Numbered from the stretch's first letter, positions 7,976-15,949 are shown. The stretch is DNA of 64,000 nucleotides from Alphaproteobacteria bacterium (GCA_030750865.1 JASMHE010000010.1:1-64000); one strand, 5' to 3'. A program made the numbers and translations. Notes: generated by a model not told the origin, from the letters alone.

Positions 7976-9838
7976 ATGAAGGAAATAAGCTTTAAAGATT
8001 TTATCGATATCTCACAGCCCTTTACCCTGATTGAAAAGCGCGGCCATGTGTCGTGCTATCAGGGGGCTGTGCATCATCTTGAAGCCCTTGATGATATTCA
8101 TCACTTATCGGAACAATCGGAAACGGATGTTGTTTTTGCGCTGCCATACCGCGTTATTCGTGAGCGCGGTTTTGAAGCCAAAGGCGATGAACCGATTCTG
8201 GCGATGACGGTCGAGCGTTGCCTGACGTTGCGCCGTGAAGATTTTATTCATCAACTGGACGATATACCGGTGACGGTCGATGCGGATATCACGCCGTCAA
8301 TGTCTGATGCGGCGTATGCTGAAATGATTGCGGCATTCCAGACAAATGAAATTGAAGGCGGTAATGCGTCGCAAACAACATTGTCACGCTATTTCAGCGG
8401 GACGTTGAATGATTTCGATATGGATGTCTTGCTCAGCGTGTATCGCAGACTGTTATGCTCGCGTGGGCAATATATGACGGTGCTGTTTGCCAATGTGCCG
8501 GATGAGCAATATATCGTGGGCGCGACGCCGGAACGTCATCTGGAAATCACCGGTAATGAAAGTATCATGGTACCGATCGCAGGCACGCTGCGTAAGGGCG
8601 AAGGCAAAGGTAAGGCCGATTTCGAACAGCGCCTGGATGCCTTCTTAAATGATCCGAAAGAAATCAATGAGCTGTTTCAGGTTATGGATGAAGAAATGAA
8701 GCTCATGGGCACGATCGCGCCCGAAGGCGGCACAATCTATGGCCCTTATATGCGTGAAATCGGGGCTGTCGTGCATACGGAATATGAATTGGTCGGCAAG
8801 CGCTGCCTGCATTCGATGGATGCGCTGCGCCTGTCTGTGCATGCACCGACTGTTGTCGGCTCGCCGATGGAAAGCGCTGCGCGTATCATTCATAAATATG
8901 AACCGGAATCGCGCCGTTACTATTCCGGTGAGTTCGGTCTTTATACGCGGGCCCGTAATAAACAGGTCAATGGCGATCTGGATACGGCTATTTTGATCCG
9001 TAGTGCTGAAATCAATGGTGAAGGCGTCTTCCGTATTCAGGCGGGGGGCGGTTTGGTGCGTGATTCCGTACCGGAAGAAGAAGCCAAAGAAAGCCGCGCC
9101 AAAGCAATGGGGATGCTTGGCATTCTGACGGGGGCGGCCGTAACATCTGAAAGCTACATGACCGATGAGCTCATGGCGAAGTATGAACCTGTTTTACAGG
9201 CGCGCAATGCCTATCTGTCTCCGTTTTGGCAAACAAAGCAAAATAAATATGAAAGCGCGGTCCGTGATCTGAACGGGTTGAAAATATCGATCGTGAATAA
9301 CGAAGATGACTTTGCTCATATGATCGGCCATATGATCCGCACATCACATGCCGATGTGCGTGTGACAGACACGTTTGACTATGATTATGATGGTGATGAC
9401 TGTGATATCCTTGTGCTGGGGCCGGGGCCGGGCGATCCGAATGACCGCAATCATCCCCGTATGGCCAAATTGCATGCGATTGCCGAAAAGGCGCTGGCGG
9501 CGGGCAAGCCTGTACTGGGTGTGTGTCTGGGGCATCAGGTGCTTGCCATTCAGCACGATATTGCTGTGGAACAACAGCACCAGTCAACACAGGGCATGCA
9601 GCGTGATGTGAGCGTGTTTGGTGAAATGCGTAAGCTGGGCTTTTATAATTCTTTCTCGCCGGTTTACGATGCGGCACTGGATGACCGTGCTGATTTTGCG
9701 TACGATCTGGACGATAAAAACCGTTTGATTGCCATGCGTGGCCGTGGGTTTGTCGGGTTCCAGTTTCACCCTGAATCCGTCATGTCGTACGATGGCTATG
9801 ACTTGCTGTGTGACGCGCTGATTTCCCTGATAAAATAA
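7976..9838 (+). CDS. PhzE-like fused chorismate aminase (anthranilate/ADIC synthase family, with glutamine amidotransferase domain)
   Basis: This family uses glutamine-derived ammonia to aminate chorismate, giving 2-amino-2-deoxyisochorismate (PhzE) or anthranilate (TrpE-TrpG fusions). The 620-residue protein has a chorismate-utilising domain (about 1-410) and a class I glutamine amidotransferase domain (about 430-620) with Cys517 in GVCLGHQ and His598/Glu600 in FHPES. The stretch DPKEINELFQVMDEEMKLM, the HTEYELVG motif and the SPMESA/RYYSG motifs follow PhzE rather than TrpE, which carries VDLARND at that place. The N-terminus lacks the TrpE tryptophan-binding LLES motif. No phz or trp genes are nearby, so the product and pathway are unknown. 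Start fixed by TAGGAGA. Confidence 0.85.
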   Translation: MKEISFKDFIDISQPFTLIEKRGHVSCYQGAVHHLEALDDIHHLSEQSETDVVFALPYRVIRERGFEAKGDEPILAMTVERCLTLRREDFIHQLDDIPVTVDADITPSMSDAAYAEMIAAFQTNEIEGGNASQTTLSRYFSGTLNDFDMDVLLSVYRRLLCSRGQYMTVLFANVPDEQYIVGATPERHLEITGNESIMVPIAGTLRKGEGKGKADFEQRLDAFLNDPKEINELFQVMDEEMKLMGTIAPEGGTIYGPYMREIGAVVHTEYELVGKRCLHSMDALRLSVHAPTVVGSPMESAARIIHKYEPESRRYYSGEFGLYTRARNKQVNGDLDTAILIRSAEINGEGVFRIQAGGGLVRDSVPEEEAKESRAKAMGMLGILTGAAVTSESYMTDELMAKYEPVLQARNAYLSPFWQTKQNKYESAVRDLNGLKISIVNNEDDFAHMIGHMIRTSHADVRVTDTFDYDYDGDDCDILVLGPGPGDPNDRNHPRMAKLHAIAEKALAAGKPVLGVCLGHQVLAIQHDIAVEQQHQSTQGMQRDVSVFGEMRKLGFYNSFSPVYDAALDDRADFAYDLDDKNRLIAMRGRGFVGFQFHPESVMSYDGYDLLCDALISLIK

Positions 9839-9862
9839 TTTTCAAAAAATGCAATTATCCTG

Positions 9863-9890
9863 TTGCAATGAGAATGATTCTCACTATTAT
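9863..9890 (+). promoter_or_regulatory. Promoter of the giant repeat protein gene, with a Fur box inside its spacer
   Basis: TTGCAA (9863-9868) and TATTAT (9885-9890) are separated by 16 bp. The first Fur-type palindrome fills the spacer almost exactly, so a bound repressor would block RNA polymerase. Confidence 0.6.
9869..9883. promoter_or_regulatory. Fur box 1 (perfect 7-1-7 palindrome)
   Basis: TGAGAATGATTCTCA is a perfect 7-1-7 inverted repeat matching the classical Fur/iron-box core. It lies between the -35 and -10 elements of the downstream gene. Confidence 0.8.
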
Positions 9891-9901
9891 GGTCGTGAAT
9901 T

Positions 9902-9916
9902 TAAGAATCGTTCTCA
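9902..9916. promoter_or_regulatory. Fur box 2 (imperfect 7-1-7 palindrome)
   Basis: TAAGAATCGTTCTCA differs from a perfect inverted repeat at one position per arm. It sits about 18 bp after box 1, near or just after the predicted transcription start. Confidence 0.65.
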
Positions 9917-9931
9917 TTTAGGGTGTTGTAA

Positions 9932-12900
9932 GTGTCTTCTGATGTAAGTGCATATAGAGCGGATTTTGAAACGCAATCAATGTTGGATAACGCAGCGTCA
10001 GTCATGGCGTCGGCCGACAAATCTGTTGCCAGAGAGGCAATGGAAAATGACGGTGCGGTGGGTGTCTGGATGCGTGAAACGCCGGCTGATGTGCAACGTG
10101 CTGTCAATGATGCAATTTCATATGCCGTATCAGGGCATGTTTCGATGAAGCTTGTGACCCGTGGTGAGCCATCCGCTGTTGCCTCCGAAATTATGACGCA
10201 ATTACTCAGCCGTTTTCCGGCCTCTTATCACGACGCCGTGCGTGCAATGGGGCAGGATGTGATGAACCGCCTGTGTGATTATTGCGAAAGCAGCAAATCA
10301 AACGGTGTGTCAGCCCGCTTTGAATTCAGAACAAAAATGGTTGAAAATCTGCCGGGATTCGAGTGCAAGCAATACAGTATCTCGACGTTTGCCCACAGCA
10401 ATAATGCGGCGTTTCAGGCGTCGCAATTCGCTGATAAGTTTGCGTCTCATCAGGTCCAGCAATTTAACCCGAGTTGGGTCGGAACGACAACAGGATCTCA
10501 GGATCTCAGCGAATATATGGCGCTGGGTGATAACCCGCATTTCTTGTTCGTGGTTGGATCTGTGTCTCTGGATGATTTGAACGAACACGAGCAGGATACC
10601 GAACTTGATATGGTACGCGCATTGGCCAGTGAAGCCGGTGGTGGCGGCGCGGCCGAAGCAGGTGAAGATGCTGATTTGATGCAGGAACTCTTGCAGGCAC
10701 TGGCCGAAGGCGGAGAGCTTTCGCCCGAAGCGGCCGAGGCAATGATGGCATTGGTGGAAGAAATGGCCGCGCTGGAAAAAGCCATTGATGGTGTGACCCC
10801 TGACAATGTGACAGAGCAGCAAGAAGAAGCGATTGCTGAAATTTCCGAGAACATCGAGCAAATCCTCATGGATTGTGAAGCTGCCGGTATTGAAGTGCCT
10901 GCGGCGTTGGCTGATGTTGCGGAATCAAAAATCGAAAAAGCGGCAGATCGGGTTTATCCTGACTCTGAAGCATCAATGGATATGGACGCAGATATGTCGG
11001 CTGACGCAAGTGATGCCGAACCGATGGATATTGCCGCCGATGATGGTGCGGATGTTGATGCCGCTGATGCGGATTCTGCAGATGTTACCGCCGCTGAAGA
11101 GAGTATAGATGCAGACGCTGCCGATATCGATGGTGAGGCTGTTGAGGTCGAAGCGGATGTAGAAATGGATGATACGCCCGAGGCTGATGCGGCGGACGTA
11201 ACAGCGGATGATCAGGATGTCGCCGTTGATGAAGATGCGCCAGCGCAACAGGACGCCGCGGCAGACGATGTTGCTGCCGATGATGTTGACGCGCAAGACA
11301 CAGGCGCTGACGCCGTTGCCGAGAATGAAGAGGAGGCCCCAGCTGCAGACGCACCTGACGGACCTGCGGATCAGGATGGAACGGCTGGGAAAACAGAACA
11401 ATCATCGCAAGCGGATGACGTGGCGGCCGATAGTCTGGTTGCTGAAGCTGCCACTGTCGATGCTGTTGATGGACCTGCGGAAATTGTGGCTGATGATGGT
11501 GCGCCTTCGGCACCGGAAGCGCCAGAAGCATCTGAGCCAGCCGTCGCTGACAGCGGTGCGTCTGACGTTGCTGCCGAGAGCATGATACAGGATTCAGGCG
11601 ACCAGCCAGCCGCGGCGAGTGCGGAGACCGTTGACGTCAGTGCACTGGACGCTCCGGAAGGGGTTGAACCAGCCGTCGCTGACAGCGGTGCGTCTGACGT
11701 TGCTGCCGAGAGCATGATACAGGATTCAGGCGATCAGCCAGCTGCTGCGAGTGCGGAGACTGTTGAAGCCAGTGCGCCGGACGCTCCGGAAGGGGCTGAG
11801 CCAGTCGCCGCTGACAGCGGTGCATCTGATGTTGCTGCCGAGAGCATGATACAGGATTCAGGCGACCAGCCAGCTACGGCGAGTGCGGAGACCGTTGAAG
11901 CCAGCGCGCCGGACGCGGCAGAAGCATCTGAGCCAGCTGCATCTGACAGCGGCGCATCCGAGGTTGCTGCCGAGAGCATGGTGCAGGATTCAGGCGACCA
12001 GCCAGCTACGGCGAGTGTGGATACCGTTGAAGCCAGCGCGCCGGACGCGCCGGAAGCATCTGAACCAGCTGCCGCTGACAGCGGAGCATCTGATGTTGCT
12101 GCCGAGAGCATGATACAGGATTCAGGCGATCAGCCATCTGCGACGAGCGCGGACGCACCATCTGCGGAAACGCCGTCAGCGGAAACGCCGTCAGCGGAAA
12201 CACCATCTGCGGAAGCGCCATCAGTGGAAACACCATCTGCGGAAACACCATCTGCGGAAACGCCGTCAGTGGAAACGCCATCAGCGGAAGCGCCATCAGT
12301 GGAAACACCATCAGCGGAAGCGCCATCAGTGGAAACGCCATCAGCGGAAGCGCCATCAGTGGACACGCCGTCAGCGGAAGCGCCGTCAGTGGAAACGCCA
12401 TCAGTGGACACGCCGTCAGTGGACACGCCGTCAGTGGAAACGCCGTCAGTGGAAACACCGTCAGCGGAAGCGCCGTCAGCGGAAGTGCCGTCAGTGGAAA
12501 CGCCATCAGCGGAAGCGCCATCGGTAGAAGCGCCATCGGTAGAAACGCCATCATCGACTGTGTCGGCGCCGCAACCGTCCGCATCTGCGGCATCAGCCAC
12601 ATCTTTTGCAACGTCCGCACCTGTAAATAATAATAGCGCTCCCGCACAGTCTGCACCTGCCGCGGCGCAACCGCAATCACAAGCTCCGCAGCAACCGACA
12701 GCCAGTCAGCCGCAGGCGCAAGCGCCACAACAACCACAGGCACAACAATCACAGAAGCCGCAAGCGCAACAGCAGCCTGCGCAGAATAATTCTGCTCCGG
12801 CAGCGGCACAGCAAAAACCTGTTGCCCCGGCACAGAAGGCACAAGCGCCGCAGCAACCACAGGCACAAAAGCCGCAGGTACAAGCACAACAGAAGCCACA

Positions 12901-13444
12901 AGCGGCCGAACCGCAGAAGCCACAAACGCCGCAAGCACAGCAAGTGAAGGCGGAGGCGCCGCAACAACAGCAAGCGCAGCCACAGCAAACTGTGCGTCAG
13001 GATGCGCCCGCTGCAGCTACGATGGCGGCAAGCGCAACTGCGGAAGCACCGCAAGCGCCAGCGGGTGTGCAGCAATCCGGCACAGATGCATCGGCCATGA
13101 ATGCGGCTTCAACGGATGTGCCGCAGCAGAGCGCCGCAGCGCAGTCAACACCAGTTCCGGAGCCGGAGGTGATTGATATTGCGGTTGTAAGCGAGAATAC
13201 AGCGCCATCATCATCTGGTCCGACACTATGGACGCGTGAGGATATTGATGCCCATAAAGCCGAGCATGGTACATCTGCCGCCAATGAAGTTGATCCTGCA
13301 GGAGGCTGTGGTGGTAAAAGCTGTGCAAGTTGCGGGGAATGTTTTGCGTCTGCTGTTTCTGGCGATGACCCGGAGATAGCGGCCAAGCTTGCGGAAAGTA
13401 AAGCGAGTCTTGAAAACGATCTGATGCATCTGAAAGTGGCATAA
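9932..13444 (+). CDS. Large, acidic, repeat-rich protein with cysteine motifs; Fur-box promoter; unknown function
   Basis: I do not recognise this 1170-residue protein. Parts in order: an N-terminal possibly folded region (about 1-230) with a CDYC motif (115-118); an acidic/helical region (about 230-340); an Asp/Ala-rich acidic stretch (about 340-530); five 44-residue tandem repeats (from 535, the last partial) of the type DSGASDVAAESMIQDSGDQP; 26 pentapeptides PS(A/V)(E/D)(T/A) (743-872); a Pro/Gln/Ala-rich stretch (about 895-1025); and a short C-terminal domain with Cys1126, 1131, 1134 and 1137 in CGGKSCASCGEC. There is no signal peptide or membrane segment. The start codon is a GTG preceded by AGGGTG; an ATG at residue 17 is possible. 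Two Fur boxes in the promoter suggest iron repression. The Cx4Cx2C spacing is like the plant-type [2Fe-2S] loop, so metal or Fe-S binding is a reasonable inference, not shown. Confidence 0.8.
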   Translation: MSSDVSAYRADFETQSMLDNAASVMASADKSVAREAMENDGAVGVWMRETPADVQRAVNDAISYAVSGHVSMKLVTRGEPSAVASEIMTQLLSRFPASYHDAVRAMGQDVMNRLCDYCESSKSNGVSARFEFRTKMVENLPGFECKQYSISTFAHSNNAAFQASQFADKFASHQVQQFNPSWVGTTTGSQDLSEYMALGDNPHFLFVVGSVSLDDLNEHEQDTELDMVRALASEAGGGGAAEAGEDADLMQELLQALAEGGELSPEAAEAMMALVEEMAALEKAIDGVTPDNVTEQQEEAIAEISENIEQILMDCEAAGIEVPAALADVAESKIEKAADRVYPDSEASMDMDADMSADASDAEPMDIAADDGADVDAADADSADVTAAEESIDADAADIDGEAVEVEADVEMDDTPEADAADVTADDQDVAVDEDAPAQQDAAADDVAADDVDAQDTGADAVAENEEEAPAADAPDGPADQDGTAGKTEQSSQADDVAADSLVAEAATVDAVDGPAEIVADDGAPSAPEAPEASEPAVADSGASDVAAESMIQDSGDQPAAASAETVDVSALDAPEGVEPAVADSGASDVAAESMIQDSGDQPAAASAETVEASAPDAPEGAEPVAADSGASDVAAESMIQDSGDQPATASAETVEASAPDAAEASEPAASDSGASEVAAESMVQDSGDQPATASVDTVEASAPDAPEASEPAAADSGASDVAAESMIQDSGDQPSATSADAPSAETPSAETPSAETPSAEAPSVETPSAETPSAETPSVETPSAEAPSVETPSAEAPSVETPSAEAPSVDTPSAEAPSVETPSVDTPSVDTPSVETPSVETPSAEAPSAEVPSVETPSAEAPSVEAPSVETPSSTVSAPQPSASAASATSFATSAPVNNNSAPAQSAPAAAQPQSQAPQQPTASQPQAQAPQQPQAQQSQKPQAQQQPAQNNSAPAAAQQKPVAPAQKAQAPQQPQAQKPQVQAQQKPQAAEPQKPQTPQAQQVKAEAPQQQQAQPQQTVRQDAPAAATMAASATAEAPQAPAGVQQSGTDASAMNAASTDVPQQSAAAQSTPVPEPEVIDIAVVSENTAPSSSGPTLWTREDIDAHKAEHGTSAANEVDPAGGCGGKSCASCGECFASAVSGDDPEIAAKLAESKASLENDLMHLKVA
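11534..12157 (+). repeat. Tandem 132-bp coding repeats (four full copies plus a partial fifth)
   Basis: Units begin at 11534, 11666, 11798, 11930 and 12062. Each encodes 44 residues starting EP(A/V)(V/A)(A/S)DSGAS. They stay in frame and are highly similar in DNA, indicating recent duplication inside the large repeat protein gene. Confidence 0.92.
12158..12547 (+). repeat. 26 tandem 15-bp coding repeats (pentapeptide PSxEx)
   Basis: The array is 390 bp of in-frame 15-bp units such as CCGTCAGTGGAAACG, encoding PSAET, PSVET, PSAEA or PSVDT. It is likely disordered, negatively charged and prone to copy-number change by slippage. Confidence 0.95.
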
Positions 13445-13622
13445 GATTTATCTGTAAACCTGATCTGATGACGGATTATGTGTTGTCTATGTTCCGATAT
13501 CGTGGTGTGTCGCGCTTGATGTGTTTTATCGCCTGAGGCATACGCAATCATTTCTTTCGATATGCTTATTTGAAACGGCGATCTGCCTATTTCTTATGTC
13601 TGGCATGATATTTGTGTGAGAT

Positions 13623-13656
13623 GAAAAGCGCCCCGTCTGTGTGTACAGAAGGGGCG
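13623..13656 (-). terminator. Terminator of the nfu-like gene
   Basis: CGCCCCGTCTGT (13629-13640) pairs with ACAGAAGGGGCG (13645-13656) with one mismatch. On the minus strand it is followed by GCTTTT, fitting termination of the convergent nfu-like gene. It may also serve the plus-strand gene. Confidence 0.75.
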
Positions 13657-13688
13657 TTGTTAGGACTGTGTGTTGTGTATCAGCCGGA

Positions 13689-14369
13689 TTAAGCGATGGT
13701 CGGTTTGCCGCTGTTCTGTGCAGGATCGTACATCAGCAAATTCCCCAGCGTATATTTCGGTTGATCGGGGTATAGTTTTGCCGCTTGTTCAAATGCATCA
13801 GAGAGGTTCTTTCTGGCAAATTTCGCTGTGATACCGGATGATGACGGGCATCCGGAGCACGCACCCGTGACCGAGATGTGCACGTCAACTTCGCCGTTGT
13901 GGTCATCGACTTTCAAGACTTCCATGCGTCCGCCATGTCCGGCTGTCATGCGGCTGACACTGTTGAATGCGGCTGATACCACTTGTTCCAGAAATGTTTG
14001 GGGGATGAAGCGGTTTTGATATTGGTCTTGTTTTAACAGTTCTTTTTCATCGGCCAGTTTGTAATTTTCAAGCTTTAAGGCGTGTTCCAGAACGGTCTGG
14101 ATATATTCTTTGTAAGGTTCAGGCCATTGTGTGCCGCCGCGGCGGAGTGTGATCTGGTCACCCTTATCGTCAATCGCTTTTGATAATGTGACGCTGTATG
14201 TACGCAGTTTTTCTTCGCCGAAGAAATGTTTTGCGATTTCGAACCCGTTCAGGTCGTCTTTGGCTGTGACGGTGTGTGTGTCCAGAGATTCCAGAATATT
14301 GACGCCGAGATAAAAGCTGATCGCAGTCGGATTTTTGTCTTCGGATTCTGCATTATATTGCACAGTCAT
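13689..14369 (-). CDS. NifU C-terminal-domain (Nfu) iron-sulfur carrier; Fur-box promoter
   Basis: Nfu proteins hold a [4Fe-4S] or [2Fe-2S] cluster at the interface of a CxxC dimer and deliver it to client enzymes in the cytoplasm. The 226-residue protein has a long N-terminal part (about 1-120) of the Nfu_N-like type, with residues FLGV/YLGVNILESLDT and the block EIAKHFFGEEKLRTYSVT. The C-terminal NifU domain contains the signature GACSGCPSSSGITAKF with the cluster cysteines. The start is supported by AAGGGTG upstream of the ATG. A Fur-type box lies 20 bp upstream of the start, matching the pair of boxes at the convergent large repeat gene. No isc or suf genes are close. Confidence 0.88.
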   Translation of the reverse strand: MTVQYNAESEDKNPTAISFYLGVNILESLDTHTVTAKDDLNGFEIAKHFFGEEKLRTYSVTLSKAIDDKGDQITLRRGGTQWPEPYKEYIQTVLEHALKLENYKLADEKELLKQDQYQNRFIPQTFLEQVVSAAFNSVSRMTAGHGGRMEVLKVDDHNGEVDVHISVTGACSGCPSSSGITAKFARKNLSDAFEQAAKLYPDQPKYTLGNLLMYDPAQNSGKPTIA

Positions 14370-14388
14370 GGCCGCACCCTTTTTTCTT

Positions 14389-14403
14389 TGAGAATGATTG
14401 TCA
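14389..14403. promoter_or_regulatory. Fur box 3, upstream of the nfu-like gene
   Basis: TGAGAATGATTGTCA has one mismatch between its 7-bp arms and is nearly identical to Fur box 1. On the minus strand it lies about 27 bp after a TTGCAA (14431-14436), where the -10/+1 region of the nfu-like gene should be. Confidence 0.7.
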
Positions 14404-14588
14404 TTTACGTTTATTGGATTTCGCGCAGAATTGCAAGATTTCTTTTGTGCTTTTATCGGCGGCAGCGCGCGGATGCCGCCCGGTATGATCCGGTCTTATT
14501 TATGACGCTCTTTATCTTTTCCTAATAATTCACTGATAAAATTAAAGATAGTGGTGTTGTACATATGCGATATATCAGGAGGGTTGGC

Positions 14589-14810
14589 ATGAAAGACATG
14601 ATCGTAAAACATAAAAAATGGGCGATTGCCTTATCTGTTTTGGTATTGTGTGGTGCGGTCAAACATGTGTCCGCCGAAATGGTTCTGAGTAAGAAATATA
14701 GCGTGCAACGCTCCGCCACTGACATTTATGTGATCCCTGAATCAAGTAAGCATTCACAAATTCCGCCTAAACTGAAAGAACAGTTACGTGCGGTATCCTC
14801 ACCATCTTAA
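14589..14810 (+). CDS. Small secreted protein of unknown function
   Basis: This is a 73-residue product with a basic N-terminus (KDMIVKHKK), a hydrophobic core (WAIALSVLVLCGAV) and a probable signal peptidase site after HVSA, leaving about 46 mature residues. I recognise no domain. The ATG at 14589 follows AGGAGGG (14577-14583) with ideal spacing; an upstream in-frame ATG at 14565 overlaps that site and is unlikely. It lies alone between the nfu-like promoter and the regulator pair. The signal peptide predicts periplasmic or extracellular location. The coding call rests on the strong ribosome site plus the signal sequence. Confidence 0.65.
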   Translation: MKDMIVKHKKWAIALSVLVLCGAVKHVSAEMVLSKKYSVQRSATDIYVIPESSKHSQIPPKLKEQLRAVSSPS

Positions 14811-14852
14811 TCGCTGTCTTCATCACGAATCTTGGAAAATGAGAGGTGCTGG

Positions 14853-15092
14853 TTAGGGCGGTTCTAGCGCAATGTTCCTGAAAAAATCATCAAGCGGTAT
14901 ATCCAGTGTTTTGTGCAGGATATAGAGGTTCCCTGCCGACAGTCGATTGCGGCCGTTTTCGTATTTTTGTATTTGCTGGAAGGTTATACCGAGTATGGTG
15001 GCGATCTCTTTTTGGGATCGTTTGAGCTGTTTGCGAATGCGGCGTAAGTTCTTGCCGATTTCAATATCAATAGAGGCTGTATGATGATGCAT
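14853..15092 (-). CDS. Xre-family (HTH_3) transcriptional regulator
   Basis: The 79-residue protein is essentially one Cro/CI-type helix-turn-helix domain (about 13-67) with the motif RSQKEIATILGITFQQIQKYENGRNRLSAGNL. The helix-turn-helix and the IQKYENG segment are typical of Xre proteins. It is divergent from a LexA/CI-like gene across an 83-bp gap that contains direct repeats, so the two proteins may regulate that gap. The start has AAGGA upstream. Alphaproteobacteria carry many chromosomal Xre proteins of this size, and nothing else here suggests a prophage. Confidence 0.88.
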   Translation of the reverse strand: MHHHTASIDIEIGKNLRRIRKQLKRSQKEIATILGITFQQIQKYENGRNRLSAGNLYILHKTLDIPLDDFFRNIALEPP

Positions 15093-15120
15093 TATATTTT
15101 CCTTTTTGGAAATAATGTAC

Positions 15121-15145
15121 GCAATATTTCTATTTTAGCAATATT
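15121..15145. promoter_or_regulatory. Direct repeat GCAATATT x2 in the divergent regulator gap
   Basis: GCAATATT occurs at 15121-15128 and 15138-15145, 17 bp start to start, between two divergent HTH regulator genes. It is a candidate operator for one of them. Confidence 0.4.
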
Positions 15146-15175
15146 AAATTTCCATTTTTTCGGCATACTTGCTGT

Positions 15176-15814
15176 ATGGACAAGCAATGGCTGGAAACAC
15201 AATTTCGTTTAAACCCCGAGAAAACAAAGGCTGCGTTGGCAAAGGCGCTGAATCTTGAACCGCCGGCAATCAGTAAAATGTTAAGCGGGACGCGGCAAAT
15301 CAAAGCGGCCGAATACGTGGGTATGCGTAAATTCTTCGGTATGACAACAGAATCAGGTCAGGCAAAGCCTTATCTGGAGCGGGCCTATCAGGTTAAGCCG
15401 TTACAGACGCAAGCGCAGGCGCAGGCGCTGTATGATAGTCGCGCAGACGGTGGTATAAAAGAGGCCGAGGCACAGGATACATGGGTGATGCCAGCGTCCT
15501 TTTTTGAAAAACGCACGCAGGCGCCGGCCGAGAAAATCCGCTTTTTCGAAGTGAAAGACAAAGCCATGATGCCCGATATAGATGCGGGAGATCATGTGCT
15601 GGTTGATTTATCGGACAAGAAGCCGTCACCGGCAGGGCTGTTTGTCTTGTATGACGGTATCGGGACGGTTATCCGCCAGTGTGAGTTTATTCCCCAGTCC
15701 GATCCGCTGAAGCTGCGCATATCGGCGCACAATAGCCAGTTCCGCTCCTATCAGGTGGAGTTCGATAAAACAGAAATATTGGGCCGCGTGATCGCCCGTA
15801 TGGAATGGCTTTGA
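15176..15814 (+). CDS. LexA/CI-like HTH regulator with an S24-type domain lacking the catalytic serine
   Basis: The 212-residue protein has an N-terminal DNA-binding helix-turn-helix region (about 15-55, KAALAKALNLEPPAISKMLSG) and a C-terminal LexA/S24-like domain (about 118-205). At the site where self-cleaving repressors have Ser-Met-x-Pro, this protein has Ala130-Met-Met-Pro133. The catalytic Lys region reads TVIRQ (164-168), with no Lys. It should therefore dimerise but not cleave itself. The promoter gap is shared with the divergent Xre gene. No clear ribosome site precedes the ATG at 15176. It could respond to a ligand rather than to RecA; its target is unknown. Confidence 0.82.
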   Translation: MDKQWLETQFRLNPEKTKAALAKALNLEPPAISKMLSGTRQIKAAEYVGMRKFFGMTTESGQAKPYLERAYQVKPLQTQAQAQALYDSRADGGIKEAEAQDTWVMPASFFEKRTQAPAEKIRFFEVKDKAMMPDIDAGDHVLVDLSDKKPSPAGLFVLYDGIGTVIRQCEFIPQSDPLKLRISAHNSQFRSYQVEFDKTEILGRVIARMEWL

Positions 15815-15900
15815 ATATGTTGGGCGTGCGGAAAGCACGGGAAGACGCGGGGCAGGAGAAAACAGAGTCGGGCACACGAGACAGGGGAAAACAGGCAATA

Positions 15901-15930
15901 AAAAAGCGGCTTACTTGAAGCCGCTTTATT
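15901..15930. terminator. Bidirectional terminator between the S24-like gene and rpmG
   Basis: A perfect 10-bp stem AAAGCGGCTT (15903-15912) / AAGCCGCTTT (15918-15927) has a 5-nt loop. An A-run on its left gives a U-run on the minus strand, so it should end the long rpmG-side transcript as well as the plus-strand gene. Confidence 0.88.
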
Positions 15931-15949
15931 TGTATATGCTGTAACCGTC

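Noticed and set aside
12158-12547. CRISPR-like regularly spaced repeats
   Set aside because: There are no spacers. The 15-bp units are contiguous, in frame, and encode pentapeptides.
12006-12983. Long minus-strand frame opposite the repeat region
   Set aside because: A by-product of in-frame repeats on the plus strand; its Met-Ala-Leu-Pro repeats come from the same 15-bp units.
14853-15814. Prophage immunity region
   Set aside because: An Xre plus CI-like pair resembles phage control, but no integrase, structural genes or attachment sites are seen.
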